This document shows, in pieces, positions 32,494 to 40,784 of a stretch of 64,000 bases of DNA. This DNA comes from Ramlibacter ginsenosidimutans. GTDB taxonomy: Bacteria > Pseudomonadota > Gammaproteobacteria > Burkholderiales > Burkholderiaceae_C. The notes beneath the pieces are model-generated. The model was not told the DNA's origin. It ran no database searches and worked only from the letters and a program-made list of their open reading frames with translations. The stretch lies in assembly GCF_042678185.1 (NCBI RefSeq), contig NZ_JBHUDQ010000007.1; one strand, 5' to 3'. How positions within the stretch are numbered: position 1 is the first letter of the stretch; every line of letters starts with the position of its first letter. The position numbers and the translations under genes were made by a program.

Positions 32494-33366
32494 ATGCAGA
32501 TCGCCGTGCTCGGCACCGGCGCGATGGGCTTTCCCATGGCGCGCCGGCTGTGCGAAGCGGGCCATGCGGTGCACGCCTGGAACCGCAGCCGCCCCAAGGC
32601 CGATCCCCTCGCGGCGTTCGGCGCGACGGTCCACGCGCACGCCGCCGATGCGGTGCGCGGCGCGGAGATCGTCGTGTGCATGCTGGAGAACGGCCCCGTG
32701 ATCGACGACGTGCTGTTCCGCCGCGGAGCCGCCGACGCCATGCAGCCGGGCACGCTCTTCATCGACATGGCCTCCATCCAGCCGCGCGAAGCGCGCGACC
32801 ATGCGTCACGCCTGGCCGAGCGCGGCGTGAGCCAGCTCGATGCGCCCGTCTCCGGCGGTACGGTGGGTGCGGAGAACGGGACGCTCGCCATCATGGTCGG
32901 GGGCAAGCCAGCGGACTTCGCGCGCGCGGCTCCCGTCTTCCAGGCGCTCGGCCGGGCCACGCACGTGGGACCCAGCGGCGCGGGCGAACTGGCCAAGCTG
33001 GCGAACCAGATGATCGTCGGCATCACGATCGGCGCCGTGGCCGAGGCGCTGCTGCTCTGCGCCAAGGGCGGCGCCGACATGGCGAAGGTGCGCACGGCCA
33101 TCGCCGGCGGCTTCGCCGACAGCCGCATCCTGCAGCTGCACGGGCAGCGCATGGTGGAGCGCGACTTCACGCCGCGGGCGCGGATCTCCGTGCAGCTGAA
33201 GGACATGCGCAATGCACTCTCGACGGCGGAGGAGATCGGCTTCGACGCTCCGATCACCGCCCTCTTCGAGCGGCTCTACGCCGAGGCCAGCGAGCAGCAC
33301 GGCCTCGCCGACCTGGACCATTCGGCCCTGTTCGTGGAGCTCGCGTCGCGCAACGGGCTGGGCTAG
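32494..33366 (+). CDS. Beta-hydroxyacid dehydrogenase family oxidoreductase
   Basis: The 290-residue enzyme has GTGAMGFPMARRL for NAD(P), the substrate motif DAPVSGGTVGAENGTL and the catalytic Lys in GELAKLANQMIVG, as in 3-hydroxyisobutyrate and tartronate-semialdehyde reductases. It would oxidise or reduce a beta-hydroxyacid or its semialdehyde. GAAGGAGACGAAGCC precedes ATG 32494, 60 bases after the SAF oxidoreductase. Last gene of the GntR operon; tRNA-Ala follows. Confidence 0.9.
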   Translation: MQIAVLGTGAMGFPMARRLCEAGHAVHAWNRSRPKADPLAAFGATVHAHAADAVRGAEIVVCMLENGPVIDDVLFRRGAADAMQPGTLFIDMASIQPREARDHASRLAERGVSQLDAPVSGGTVGAENGTLAIMVGGKPADFARAAPVFQALGRATHVGPSGAGELAKLANQMIVGITIGAVAEALLLCAKGGADMAKVRTAIAGGFADSRILQLHGQRMVERDFTPRARISVQLKDMRNALSTAEEIGFDAPITALFERLYAEASEQHGLADLDHSALFVELASRNGLG

Positions 33367-33421
33367 CCTGGTCCGGACGCCGGAAACTGCTCCGCGGCTT
33401 TGCTACAATAACGATCGTTGT

Positions 33422-33497
<76 letters not shown>

Positions 33498-33507
33498 CAC
33501 GATTCCC

Positions 33508-33538
33508 AAGGCCTTGACCCGTCAAGGCCTTTTTCTTT
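33508..33538 (+). terminator. tRNA-Ala terminator
   Basis: AAGGCCTTGAC (33508-33518) and GTCAAGGCCTT (33521-33531) form an 11-bp stem followed by TTTCTTTTC, a strong intrinsic terminator. Confidence 0.88.
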
Positions 33539-33611
33539 TCCGCCGCCGCCTCTTCGACGAGATGTCGACAACGCAGCGGCACTCACGCGCAGCGCGAAGC
33601 TCCAGCGACAG

Positions 33612-34490
33612 TCACTTCGTCCGTGGCAGCGCGTTGAGCGGGATCCGCAGGTAGGCCACGCCGTTGTCATCCGCAGGCGGCAGGTGGCCGGCCCGCACGT
33701 TGACCTGGATCGACGGCAGGATGAGCGTGGGAACCTCCAATGTCGCATCTCGCGCCTTGCGCATGGCCACGAATTCATCCTCGCTGACGCCGTCATGCAC
33801 GTGGACGTTCTTCGCACGCTGTTCGGCCACCGTCGTTTCCCACTGTGGCCCGCGTCCCTTCGGCGGGTAGTCGTGGCACACGTACATCCTGGTCTGCGGC
33901 GGCAGGTCGAGGATGCGGCGGATCGATCGGTAAAGCGCATGCGCGTCGCCGCCGGGAAAATCCGCGCGCGCGGTGCCGACATCCGGCATGAAGAGCGTGT
34001 CGCCGACGAACACGTCGCCGTCGGCCAGGTACGCCATGTCTGCCGGTGTGTGGCCGGGCACGAGCAGCGCAGTCGCCTCCACCTCACCGATGCGAAAGAC
34101 CTCGCCATCCTTGAACAGGTGGTCGAACTGGCTCCCATCGGGCAGGAAGTTGCGCTCCAGGTTGTAGAGCTTCTTGAACACGGCCTGCACTTCGCGGATG
34201 TGCTCGCCAATGGCGACCAGCCCGCCGGCCTCCTGCTGGATATAGCGCGCGGCGGACAGGTGGTCCGCGTGGGCATGGGTCTCGAGGATCCATTGCACCT
34301 TCAGCCTCTTGTCGCGGAGATAGGCAAGCACCTTGTCCGCGGATTCCGTGCTCGTGCTGCCCGACTTCATCTCGAAATCGAGCACGGGGTCGATCACCGC
34401 TGCCCTTCCGCTGGCCTTGTCCGAAACCACGTAAGAAACGGTCCAGGTCTTCGGGTCGAAGAATGGTTCCACCAGGATGCGTCGGCTCAT
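33612..34490 (-). CDS. blh: MBL-fold persulfide dioxygenase-like protein (Blh)
   Basis: The 292-residue metallo-beta-lactamase-fold protein has ETHAHADHLSAARYIQ (HxHxDH), the His in VPGHTPADMAYL, the Asp in VGDTLFMPDVG and a CHDYPPKG His, matching Blh/ETHE1-type enzymes that oxidise glutathione persulfide to sulfite. It is divergent from bigR with a shared AT-rich operator, exactly the arrangement in Xylella and Agrobacterium. It detoxifies sulfide-derived persulfides in the cytoplasm. Start ATG 34490. Confidence 0.9.
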   Translation of the reverse strand: MSRRILVEPFFDPKTWTVSYVVSDKASGRAAVIDPVLDFEMKSGSTSTESADKVLAYLRDKRLKVQWILETHAHADHLSAARYIQQEAGGLVAIGEHIREVQAVFKKLYNLERNFLPDGSQFDHLFKDGEVFRIGEVEATALLVPGHTPADMAYLADGDVFVGDTLFMPDVGTARADFPGGDAHALYRSIRRILDLPPQTRMYVCHDYPPKGRGPQWETTVAEQRAKNVHVHDGVSEDEFVAMRKARDATLEVPTLILPSIQVNVRAGHLPPADDNGVAYLRIPLNALPRTK

Positions 34491-34522
34491 TGGAATGCTC
34501 CTGAGAAGCTCGTTGGTTGACC

Positions 34523-34548
34523 AATATTATACCTTGCAATATAATATT
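34523..34548. promoter_or_regulatory. BigR operator
   Basis: A perfect palindrome AATATTATA (34523-34531), eight-base spacer, TATAATATT (34540-34548) in an otherwise GC-rich neighbourhood. It sits between divergent blh and bigR and would also supply -10 sequences to both. BigR/SqrR-type repressors bind such AT-rich inverted repeats. Confidence 0.8.
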
Positions 34549-34575
34549 AACGATGCAATCAAAGTGAAACGCCCG

Positions 34576-34893
34576 ATGACAGTCCGCACCACGATGGATC
34601 CGGCCCGCATGCGTGCCGAGGCCGACAGGATCACCGCGGCGCTGCGGCTGCTGGCCCATCCGGACCGCATGCTGTTGCTGTGCACGCTAAGCCAGCGTGA
34701 GATGTGCGTCAGTGAGCTGGAGGAAGAGCTGGACCTTCACCAGCCCAGCCTCTCCCAGCAACTCGGGGTGCTGCGCAGTGAAGGCGTAGTGGCCCCCCGC
34801 AAGGACGGCAAGAACGTCTTCTACAAAGTGACCGATCCGACGTTGATGCAGATTCTCGCGGCCCTGTACCGCACCTTTTGTCCGAAGGAGTGA
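34576..34893 (+). CDS. bigR: ArsR-family persulfide-sensing repressor
   Basis: The 105-residue winged-helix regulator has LRLLAHPDRMLLLCTLSQ and the recognition helix LHQPSLSQQLGVLRSEG. Cys36 and Cys102 are placed like the two cysteines that form a polysulfide bridge in BigR/SqrR; Cys44 is an additional one. It would repress blh and its own operon until persulfide rises. ATG 34576 is chosen; a GTG four codons upstream is possible. The two YeeE/YedE genes follow. Confidence 0.9.
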   Translation: MTVRTTMDPARMRAEADRITAALRLLAHPDRMLLLCTLSQREMCVSELEEELDLHQPSLSQQLGVLRSEGVVAPRKDGKNVFYKVTDPTLMQILAALYRTFCPKE

Positions 34894-34900
34894 AGAAGAA

Positions 34901-35335
34901 GTGACGATCGACTGGAATGCATTCACCCCCGGGGCTGCCACGGCCGGCGGCGTGCTCATCGGGCTGGCGGCGGCCATGTTCGTATTGCTGAATGGCCGCA
35001 TTGCGGGCATCAGCGGCGTTCTCGGCGGGCTGTTGAACCCCGTGCGCGGAGATGTGGCCTGGCGCGCGGCGTTCATCGCCGGCATGGTCGGCGCTCCCAT
35101 GCTGTACGCCCTGTTCGCGGCAGTGCCACGCGTGGAAATCAACGCCGGCCAAGGCGCGCTCATCTGCGCCGGCCTGCTCGTCGGTGTGGGAACGCGCTAC
35201 GGCTCCGGCTGCACCAGCGGGCATGGAGTCTGCGGGCTCTCGCGACTTTCGCCGCGTTCCATGGTGGCGACGGCCACGTTCATGGCCGCGGGCTTCCTCA
35301 CCGTTTTCGTCGCCCGCCATTTGCTGGGCTCTTGA
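34901..35335 (+). CDS. YeeE/YedE sulfur transporter, first half
   Basis: The 144-residue membrane protein has about four hydrophobic segments and the signature GVGTRYGSGCTSGHGVCGLSR with the conserved Cys. Half-length YeeE/YedE proteins pair to form a thiosulfate/sulfur-compound transporter (TsuA-like). GTG 34901 follows the bigR stop by seven bases. Its TGA overlaps a possible TTG start of the second half. Confidence 0.88.
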   Translation: MTIDWNAFTPGAATAGGVLIGLAAAMFVLLNGRIAGISGVLGGLLNPVRGDVAWRAAFIAGMVGAPMLYALFAAVPRVEINAGQGALICAGLLVGVGTRYGSGCTSGHGVCGLSRLSPRSMVATATFMAAGFLTVFVARHLLGS

Positions 35336-35349
35336 GCCAGGACTTCTCG

Positions 35350-35787
35350 ATGACCGTTTTCTTTTCGCTGCTCGCTGGTGCCCTGTTCGGCGTGGGCCTG
35401 ATCGTCTCCGGCATGGCTGACCCGGCCAAGGTGTTGGGCTTCCTGGACCTCGGGGGAGCCTGGAATCCGTCGCTCGCGTTCGTGATGGTCGGGGCCATCG
35501 CCGTCGGAACCCTGGCGTTCGCGATCGCTCGCAAACGGACCCTGTCCTTTCTCGGCCTGCCGATGCGGCTTCCCACCGAGCGCCATATCGACCGCAGGCT
35601 TGTGACCGGCAGCGTGCTGTTCGGCGTAGGTTGGGGGATCGTGGGCCTGTGCCCCGGACCGGCGCTCGTGGATCTCGGCATGGGCCAACCGAAGGCGATC
35701 ATCTTCGTGATCGCCATGGTCGGCGGCATGGTCCTGTTCGAGGTAGTGGAGATGCTCCGCCGGCCGAGGACGGCGCACGTGCGATGA
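35350..35787 (+). CDS. YeeE/YedE sulfur transporter, second half
   Basis: The 145-residue membrane protein has about four hydrophobic segments with GALFGVGLIVSGMADPAKV and GVGWGIVGLCPGPALVDLG, the C-terminal YedE half with its conserved Cys. ATG 35350 is preferred over TTG 35332 because AGGA precedes it. Last gene of the bigR operon; it should form a heterodimeric importer or exporter of sulfur species with the first half. Confidence 0.88.
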   Translation: MTVFFSLLAGALFGVGLIVSGMADPAKVLGFLDLGGAWNPSLAFVMVGAIAVGTLAFAIARKRTLSFLGLPMRLPTERHIDRRLVTGSVLFGVGWGIVGLCPGPALVDLGMGQPKAIIFVIAMVGGMVLFEVVEMLRRPRTAHVR

Positions 35788-35833
35788 ACTCCGACCGGAG
35801 GCTTGCCCGTCGTGCCTTCGCTCGTGCGCGTCC

Positions 35834-37321
35834 TCACTCCGTCGCGCGCAGCACCGGCAGCGTCACCGTGAAGCGGCTGCCCTGGCCGGCACCCGCGCTG
35901 CTGGCGGCCACATCGCCCCCGTGCCCTTGAACGAGCTCGCGGACGAGCGCGAGGCCGATCCCCAGGCCCGATCCGTCGAATTCGGTGGCGTGCCGCTCCT
36001 GCACGAACGGCTCGAAGACATGCGAGAGTGCTTCCGGCGTGATCCCGATCCCGTTGTCGGCGACGGTCATCACCACGGAACGGCCGACCACTTCCAGTGA
36101 CAGCTCGATGGCGCCGCCCTGCGGCGTGTACTTCGAGGCATTGCCGATCAGGTTGGCGGTGACCTGGCCGAGGCGGACCCGATCGCCATTGATGATCACG
36201 GCGCCGTCCGGAAGGCGCACGTCGAAGCTCTGCCCGCGCGCACTGACGGCGGCGCGACTATCGTCCGCCACGTCGCCGATCAATTCGACGATGTCCAGGC
36301 GACTGATTTCCAGCCGCATCTTGCCGGTGCTCACCCGCGTGAGGTCGAGCAAGTCGGCGACCAGCCGGGAGATGTGAGCGACCTGCCGTTCGATGACACC
36401 CTTGACGGTGCGCAGCACGCTGGCGCCCGATGTTGCGTGTTCCAGCAACGCCGCGGCATTGCTGATGGGGCCCAGCGGGTTGCGCAATTCGTGGGCGACG
36501 ATGCCCATGAATTCCAGCTGGCGCCGATTGACGAGCTCGGCGGCCTCGAGCAACTCGTGCGCGTGCAGTGCGGCCTGCAGCAGGTTTTCGTTGGCCTCCC
36601 GCTGCTGCAGCATTTGCGAGCCGGCATCCTTGGCGTTGGCTGGGCCAACCGCCGACGACTTCGCGGCCTCCTGGCCTCGCAGTTCCAGGCTGCGGGCGCT
36701 GCTGGGAATTTCGCCGCGAAAGAAGAAGCTGCCCAGCCCGCGCCGGCGCGCCCGGTACATCGCCGCGGTCGCGCGGTCGATCAGGCCATCGGGATCATCG
36801 CCATCGTCGGGAAAGACGCTGATGCCGACGCTCGTCTTCAGGCGCGGCGACGCGCTCCCCACGACCCCCGGCAGGGCCAGGGCAGCCACGAGCGACTCCG
36901 CCACGGCGATCGCATCGGCGGCGTCGGAGATCGCACCGAGCAGTATCAGGAAGTCGCTCGCACCGTGGCGGGTGACCACGTCGGACGCGCGCACACCGGC
37001 ATTCAGGCGTTGCGACGCCAGCGTGAGAACCTGGTCGCCGACCGCGTGGCCCATCGCATCCGTGATTTCCTTGAAATTGTCGATGCTGACGAACAGCAAT
37101 CCCAGGCGGGAGCCGCTGCGCCGGGCGAGGGTGATGGCGTGAGTGAGCCGGTCGAACAGGATCACGCCGGCGGCGCGCTCGGCCAACTCCACCAGGTGCC
37201 AGCATCGGCTCACCTCCGCGAGCGCCTGGGCCGCGGTCGCGGCTTCGTCCTGGGCCCGGATGACGGCCAGGACCAATTGCTCGTTCGCCTCGAGCAACTG
37301 CGCGGCGCGGGCGGCGTTCAC
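35834..37321 (-). CDS. Histidine kinase with degenerate GGDEF domain
   Basis: The 495-residue protein has a coiled N-terminus and a GGDEF-like domain (about 50-200) in which the active-site GGDEF is replaced by GASDF, so cyclase activity is unlikely. A coiled linker follows, then a full histidine kinase: H-box FMGIVAHELRNPLGP, N-box VTANLIGNASKYTP, G1 DNGIGI and G2 GSGLGIGLALV. There is no membrane segment. GTG 37321 overlaps the KaiC stop (GTGA), so it is coupled to the KaiC-like ATPase, which probably signals to it. No receiver gene adjoins it. Confidence 0.88.
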   Translation of the reverse strand: MNAARAAQLLEANEQLVLAVIRAQDEAATAAQALAEVSRCWHLVELAERAAGVILFDRLTHAITLARRSGSRLGLLFVSIDNFKEITDAMGHAVGDQVLTLASQRLNAGVRASDVVTRHGASDFLILLGAISDAADAIAVAESLVAALALPGVVGSASPRLKTSVGISVFPDDGDDPDGLIDRATAAMYRARRRGLGSFFFRGEIPSSARSLELRGQEAAKSSAVGPANAKDAGSQMLQQREANENLLQAALHAHELLEAAELVNRRQLEFMGIVAHELRNPLGPISNAAALLEHATSGASVLRTVKGVIERQVAHISRLVADLLDLTRVSTGKMRLEISRLDIVELIGDVADDSRAAVSARGQSFDVRLPDGAVIINGDRVRLGQVTANLIGNASKYTPQGGAIELSLEVVGRSVVMTVADNGIGITPEALSHVFEPFVQERHATEFDGSGLGIGLALVRELVQGHGGDVAASSAGAGQGSRFTVTLPVLRATE

Positions 37322-38820
37322 GACGACCTGCCTGCGCCCGCCGGCAGCGGGCCGGAGGCCGGCGACGCCGCGGCGTCCATCACTTCCACCTTGCGGGTCG
37401 GGCGGCCGCCGAGGAGACCCTCCTGGTCCGCCAGCATCTCGCCGACGTGAATCCCGTCCGCGTCGATGGAGTAGGCGCGCAATTCGTCCGAATGCCAGCT
37501 GTTTCGAACCTTCACCACCGCCAGCACGCGCCGCAGCCGGCTGTCCACCTCGATGTAGCGCTGTACCACGATGGCATCAGTGAGGAAGGCGGTGCCAAAC
37601 GGGCTGAACCGCAGGTCGGTGTAGCGGTCCTCCAGCTCGGACGTCAGCAGCACCGTGAGCCCCTCCTGCGCCAGCGCACTGACCAGCCGCAGCAGCGACT
37701 CGCGGAAGTCCTCGCGGAAGGTGGGCGCGAGTGACAGTTCGAAGGCCGACAGCGAGTCGATCACCACACGCGTCGCATGCAGGCGCCGCACCTCCTTGAT
37801 CAGCCGTTGGACGATGTCATCGATCGACAGGTCCGCAGCCCGGCTGTCCACGAGACCCACGCGCCCGCTTGCAATCAGTTGCGCGAGCACCGCGTTGTGC
37901 GATCGGTTGGCGCGCTGCTCGAACACCGCGATGACGCCCGCCTCCCCATTGCGCGCGCCTTCCTGCAGGAACGACCCCGCGAGAATGCTCTTGCCCGACC
38001 CCGAAGGGCCTGCGACCAGCAGCGAGTACCCGCGAGGCAGGCCGCCGCCGAGCATGGCATCGAGCCCGGCGTTGCCGAGGGACGCGCGTTCGGTCGGCGG
38101 CCGGCTCGGTGCGGGCGATGCGCTCACCAGCGCGCTGGCGGGCGGGATCACCTCGATGCCCGCCGCGCCGATCCGGAACGTGTGCATGCCGGCGAGCGTC
38201 GGCTGTCCCCGCATCTTCATGATCTCGATCTTGCGGACCATCGAATTGCGCTGAACGCTCTGGTGCAGCCAGATCAGTCCGTCGGCCACCGTGAACACGG
38301 GGTTGGTGACCGTGTCGGCTGCGTACTCGCCGATCAGGAAGGTGGTCGCCTCCCAGCTCGTCATCAGCACGCCCAGCTTCTGCATGAAGTGCTGCAGGCT
38401 GGAGTCCGTCGTGCCGGTCATCGCCACCGAGCGGAACGAGTCCACGAACACGAAGGCCGGCGCGTGCGCATGCACCTGCGCCTCGATGCTCTCCAGCACC
38501 TTGTCCAGGTTCCCGCCCAGTGCTTCGTCGCCCAGGTTCACGAAGTGGATGCAATCGTTGACGCGCTCGAGATCGAAGAATTCGAACTGCTGCTGATACC
38601 GCAGCATCTTCAGCGGAGGCTCGCCCAGCACCGTGAGGTACAGCGCCGGCCGCTCGGGAGTGGCCAGCGCGAACATCATCTGGTGCGCCAGCGTCGTCTT
38701 GCCGCAGCCGGGCAGGCCTGCGATCAGGTTGAAGGAGAACTCGGGCAGCCCGCCACCCAGGACGTCGTCCAGCCCCGGAACGCCCGTGGCCATGCGGTTG
38801 ATCTTCACCTTCGGATTCAT
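37318..38820 (-). CDS. KaiC-like double-domain ATPase
   Basis: The 500-residue protein has two RecA/KaiC domains: CI with GLPGCGKTTLAHQM near residue 38 and FVFVDSFRS Walker B, and CII with AGPSGSGKSILAGSF near 270 and VVIDSLSAFE. It is the family of the circadian clock ATPase, but in non-cyanobacteria it usually serves stress or light/redox signalling. Its ATG overlaps the stop of the small upstream gene (ATGA), and its stop overlaps the kinase start. No kaiB is nearby. Confidence 0.9.
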   Translation of the reverse strand: MNPKVKINRMATGVPGLDDVLGGGLPEFSFNLIAGLPGCGKTTLAHQMMFALATPERPALYLTVLGEPPLKMLRYQQQFEFFDLERVNDCIHFVNLGDEALGGNLDKVLESIEAQVHAHAPAFVFVDSFRSVAMTGTTDSSLQHFMQKLGVLMTSWEATTFLIGEYAADTVTNPVFTVADGLIWLHQSVQRNSMVRKIEIMKMRGQPTLAGMHTFRIGAAGIEVIPPASALVSASPAPSRPPTERASLGNAGLDAMLGGGLPRGYSLLVAGPSGSGKSILAGSFLQEGARNGEAGVIAVFEQRANRSHNAVLAQLIASGRVGLVDSRAADLSIDDIVQRLIKEVRRLHATRVVIDSLSAFELSLAPTFREDFRESLLRLVSALAQEGLTVLLTSELEDRYTDLRFSPFGTAFLTDAIVVQRYIEVDSRLRRVLAVVKVRNSWHSDELRAYSIDADGIHVGEMLADQEGLLGGRPTRKVEVMDAAASPASGPLPAGAGRSS

Positions 38821-39215
38821 TTGGATGTGTCCTGCGGGGCCTCGCCTGCGGCGAATGGGTCCGGATGTGCGCTCAGGAGCCGATCGGCCAGCGAGGTGCC
38901 GATCAATCGCCCGATCAAGTCGTTGAAAGTTGAGAGCAGCAGTTGGCCCGCTGCGCTCGCCTCGGCGCTGTCGCGGCCCGCAAGCAGCGCATGGAGCGCC
39001 CCGAGGTCGAGGGTCGGCGTGTCGCCGGTTTCACCGTGCATCAGCCAGGGATGGGTCCTGCCCGCCAGGAAGATGCAGCGACGATAGAGCGTGGCAACCC
39101 CGAGCGTGCCGACGATGGGCGAAAGCGCTTCCTCGATGTCGCGCCAGCGCGAAACGATCGCTTCGGCGACTCGCGACGCGTCGTCGTTGCCGCGAATGGA
39201 AATGGGAACCACCAT
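38817..39215 (-). CDS. Hypothetical protein of the KaiC operon
   Basis: The 132-residue soluble protein starts VPISIRGNDDASRVAEAIVSRW after Met 39215, preceded by GGAGCCCTG. It has no recognised domain; the middle (VATLYRRCIFLAGRTHPWL) and C-terminus (FNDLIGRLIGTSLADRLL) suggest a helical protein. Its length and position in front of kaiC recall small sensor or adaptor proteins. Coupled to kaiC by ATGA. Confidence 0.75.
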   Translation of the reverse strand: MVVPISIRGNDDASRVAEAIVSRWRDIEEALSPIVGTLGVATLYRRCIFLAGRTHPWLMHGETGDTPTLDLGALHALLAGRDSAEASAAGQLLLSTFNDLIGRLIGTSLADRLLSAHPDPFAAGEAPQDTSK

Positions 39216-39639
39216 CAGGGCTCCTCGATGGAAGCGGCGTTGGGCAAGCAAGGTCCCCGGCCATCCGGGCGAGCCGCACCCTTGCCTCCGTGCTTCCTGC
39301 ATTCACCCGTCAGCGCGATCGGTGCGGTGTTCATCAGCTTCCTTGCCGGGCGCGGAGCGGACTGCTCGGCTAGGTCAGACTACTGGCGCGGCCCCGAACA
39401 GTCTGTACGGTGAAGCACAAACAGGTACTCCGGACTGCATGCTAACCCAGCGAAGCCGTGCGAACCAGCCGACGCGCGACAGATCGCTGTGCATGGCCCA
39501 GGATGCAGCCAGGCACGCTTCGGAGAAGCCGGTGTCCACCGCCCTGAGCGGTCGTCACCGGCGGCGTGTACGCGGGAAACCGGCGCCGTCCCCACCATCG
39601 GGGCGCGGGCCGTCCTCGTCACATCGAGCGACCTGCCTG
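39216..39639. other. Intergenic region, no gene seen
   Basis: 424 bases between the KaiC operon start and the DUF3309 gene. Several short frames exist on both strands but none has a ribosome binding site or natural protein composition. It presumably holds the KaiC-operon promoter. Confidence 0.5.
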
Positions 39640-39798
39640 CTACAGGCGGCCCATCAGCAGCAGCACGACCAGCACCACCACGATCAGACCCACCACACCA
39701 CTGGGCGCGTAGCCCCAGCTCCTGCTGTGGGGCCAGGTCGGTATCACTCCGATCAGCACCAGGACCAGGACGATCAGCAATATGGTTCCGATACTCAT
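39640..39798 (-). CDS. DUF3309 small membrane protein
   Basis: The 52-residue protein reads as two hydrophobic segments (GTILLIVLVLVLIGVIP and GVVGLIVVVLVVLLLMG) around a WPHSRSWGYAPSG loop, the hallmark of DUF3309. Such proteins are inner-membrane and frequently stress-induced, with unknown function. AGGAGAAGCAC precedes ATG 39798. Too short for usual frame cut-offs. It lies downstream of the BON lipoprotein on the same strand. Confidence 0.85.
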   Translation of the reverse strand: MSIGTILLIVLVLVLIGVIPTWPHSRSWGYAPSGVVGLIVVVLVVLLLMGRL

Positions 39799-39848
39799 GT
39801 GCTTCTCCTAGGGGTTTCCAATCCTTGCGGGCCCGACGGCCGTGAAGC

Positions 39849-40163
39849 TCAAGGCCGCACGGCGATCTCGTTCTTCACCGACTTCACGCCCTTGGTGTCG
39901 CGCGCGATCGCTTCTGCAGTCGACTTCTCGGCCGGGTTCTTCGCGAAGCCCGAAAGCATGACAGTACCGTTCAGCGTTTCCACGTGGATGCTGCTGGCAT
40001 CGACTTGCTTGTTCTCGACGAAGCGGCTCTTGATCTCCGTGGTGATCGTGGCGTCGTCGACGTAGGCGCCTGCCGATTCCTGGCCGCGGGTGACGGCGCA
40101 GCCGGAGGCGGCCAGCAGGAGCAGCGCGCAAAGGGCTGCGAGAAGAGGACGGCGGGCGTGCAT
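39849..40163 (-). CDS. BON-domain lipoprotein
   Basis: The 104-residue protein has a lipoprotein signal (LLLLAASGC, Cys at about 22) and one BON domain: TITTEIKSRFVENKQVDAS, IHVETLNGTVMLSGFAKN, AEAIARDTKGVKSVKNEI. BON proteins of this size (OsmY/YraP-like) sit in the periplasm or on the outer membrane and help envelope integrity under stress. GGAGGTCAACC precedes ATG 40163. Probably co-regulated with the DUF3309 gene 50 bases downstream. Confidence 0.9.
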   Translation of the reverse strand: MHARRPLLAALCALLLLAASGCAVTRGQESAGAYVDDATITTEIKSRFVENKQVDASSIHVETLNGTVMLSGFAKNPAEKSTAEAIARDTKGVKSVKNEIAVRP

Positions 40164-40484
40164 GGTTGACCTCCGATCGTTGGGTCGTTGCTGGATGAAC
40201 TGTGGTTCTCGAGCCTGTTCAATGTGCGTCAACCGCGGCATCCGCTCTGTTCGCTGGCGCACATTGAGGGTGGGCGCCATTTGCGCTGGATCAATGGCCC
40301 GTCGTCCCGATCGGCGTTCACTGGCAGCGTGTGAGCGCGTCGAAGGCCGCTGCGCGTTGCAGGCGGTGGCCTGGATGCGCTCGCATTGCCGAGCACGACG
40401 CGAGTACGCTGTGATCATTCGCCCCGGTGCATCGCAGCTTCGCTGCCAGTTGGGGCGGCACGCCGCGCACACGGGAGATAGCAC
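40164..40484. other. Intergenic region between divergent genes
   Basis: 321 bases separating the BON lipoprotein from the DUF2945 gene. No gene is supported. TTCAATGTGCGTCAA (around 40218) loosely recalls an FNR/Anr box but fails in one half-site. Confidence 0.4.
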
Positions 40485-40709
40485 ATGGCTGCGACATTCA
40501 AGGTGGGCGACCACGTGACCTGGAACTCCGAAGCCGGGACGGTCAGCGGCAGGATCACCAGGGTTCACGTGAGGGACACGGATTACAAGGGATACACCCA
40601 CCACGCCACCCCCGATGACCCGCAGTACGAAATCCAGAGCGACAAGACCGCGCACGTCGCCATGCACAAGGGTGCAGTGCTGAAGAAGGTGCGCGGTCGA
40701 GCGAGTTGA
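40485..40709 (+). CDS. DUF2945 / hypervirulence-associated TUDOR protein
   Basis: The 74-residue protein has FKVGDHVTWNSEAGTVSGRI and YEIQSDKTAHVAMHKGAVL, the SH3/TUDOR-like DUF2945 fold. The family is small, cytoplasmic and of unknown function; the name comes from a fungal relative. GGGAGATAGCAC precedes ATG 40485. It lies 75 bases before sdhC on the same strand. Confidence 0.85.
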   Translation: MAATFKVGDHVTWNSEAGTVSGRITRVHVRDTDYKGYTHHATPDDPQYEIQSDKTAHVAMHKGAVLKKVRGRAS

Positions 40710-40784
40710 ATGCGGCCGACCGACGCGATCCTGTTCACCTTGGACGACTGCAGCGCAGCTGAATCCGGCATCCAACGCTTCTCC

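Noticed and set aside
40218..40232. FNR/Anr-like box upstream of the BON lipoprotein
   Set aside because: Only one half-site (GTCAA) fits; the other (TTCAAT) departs from TTGAT.
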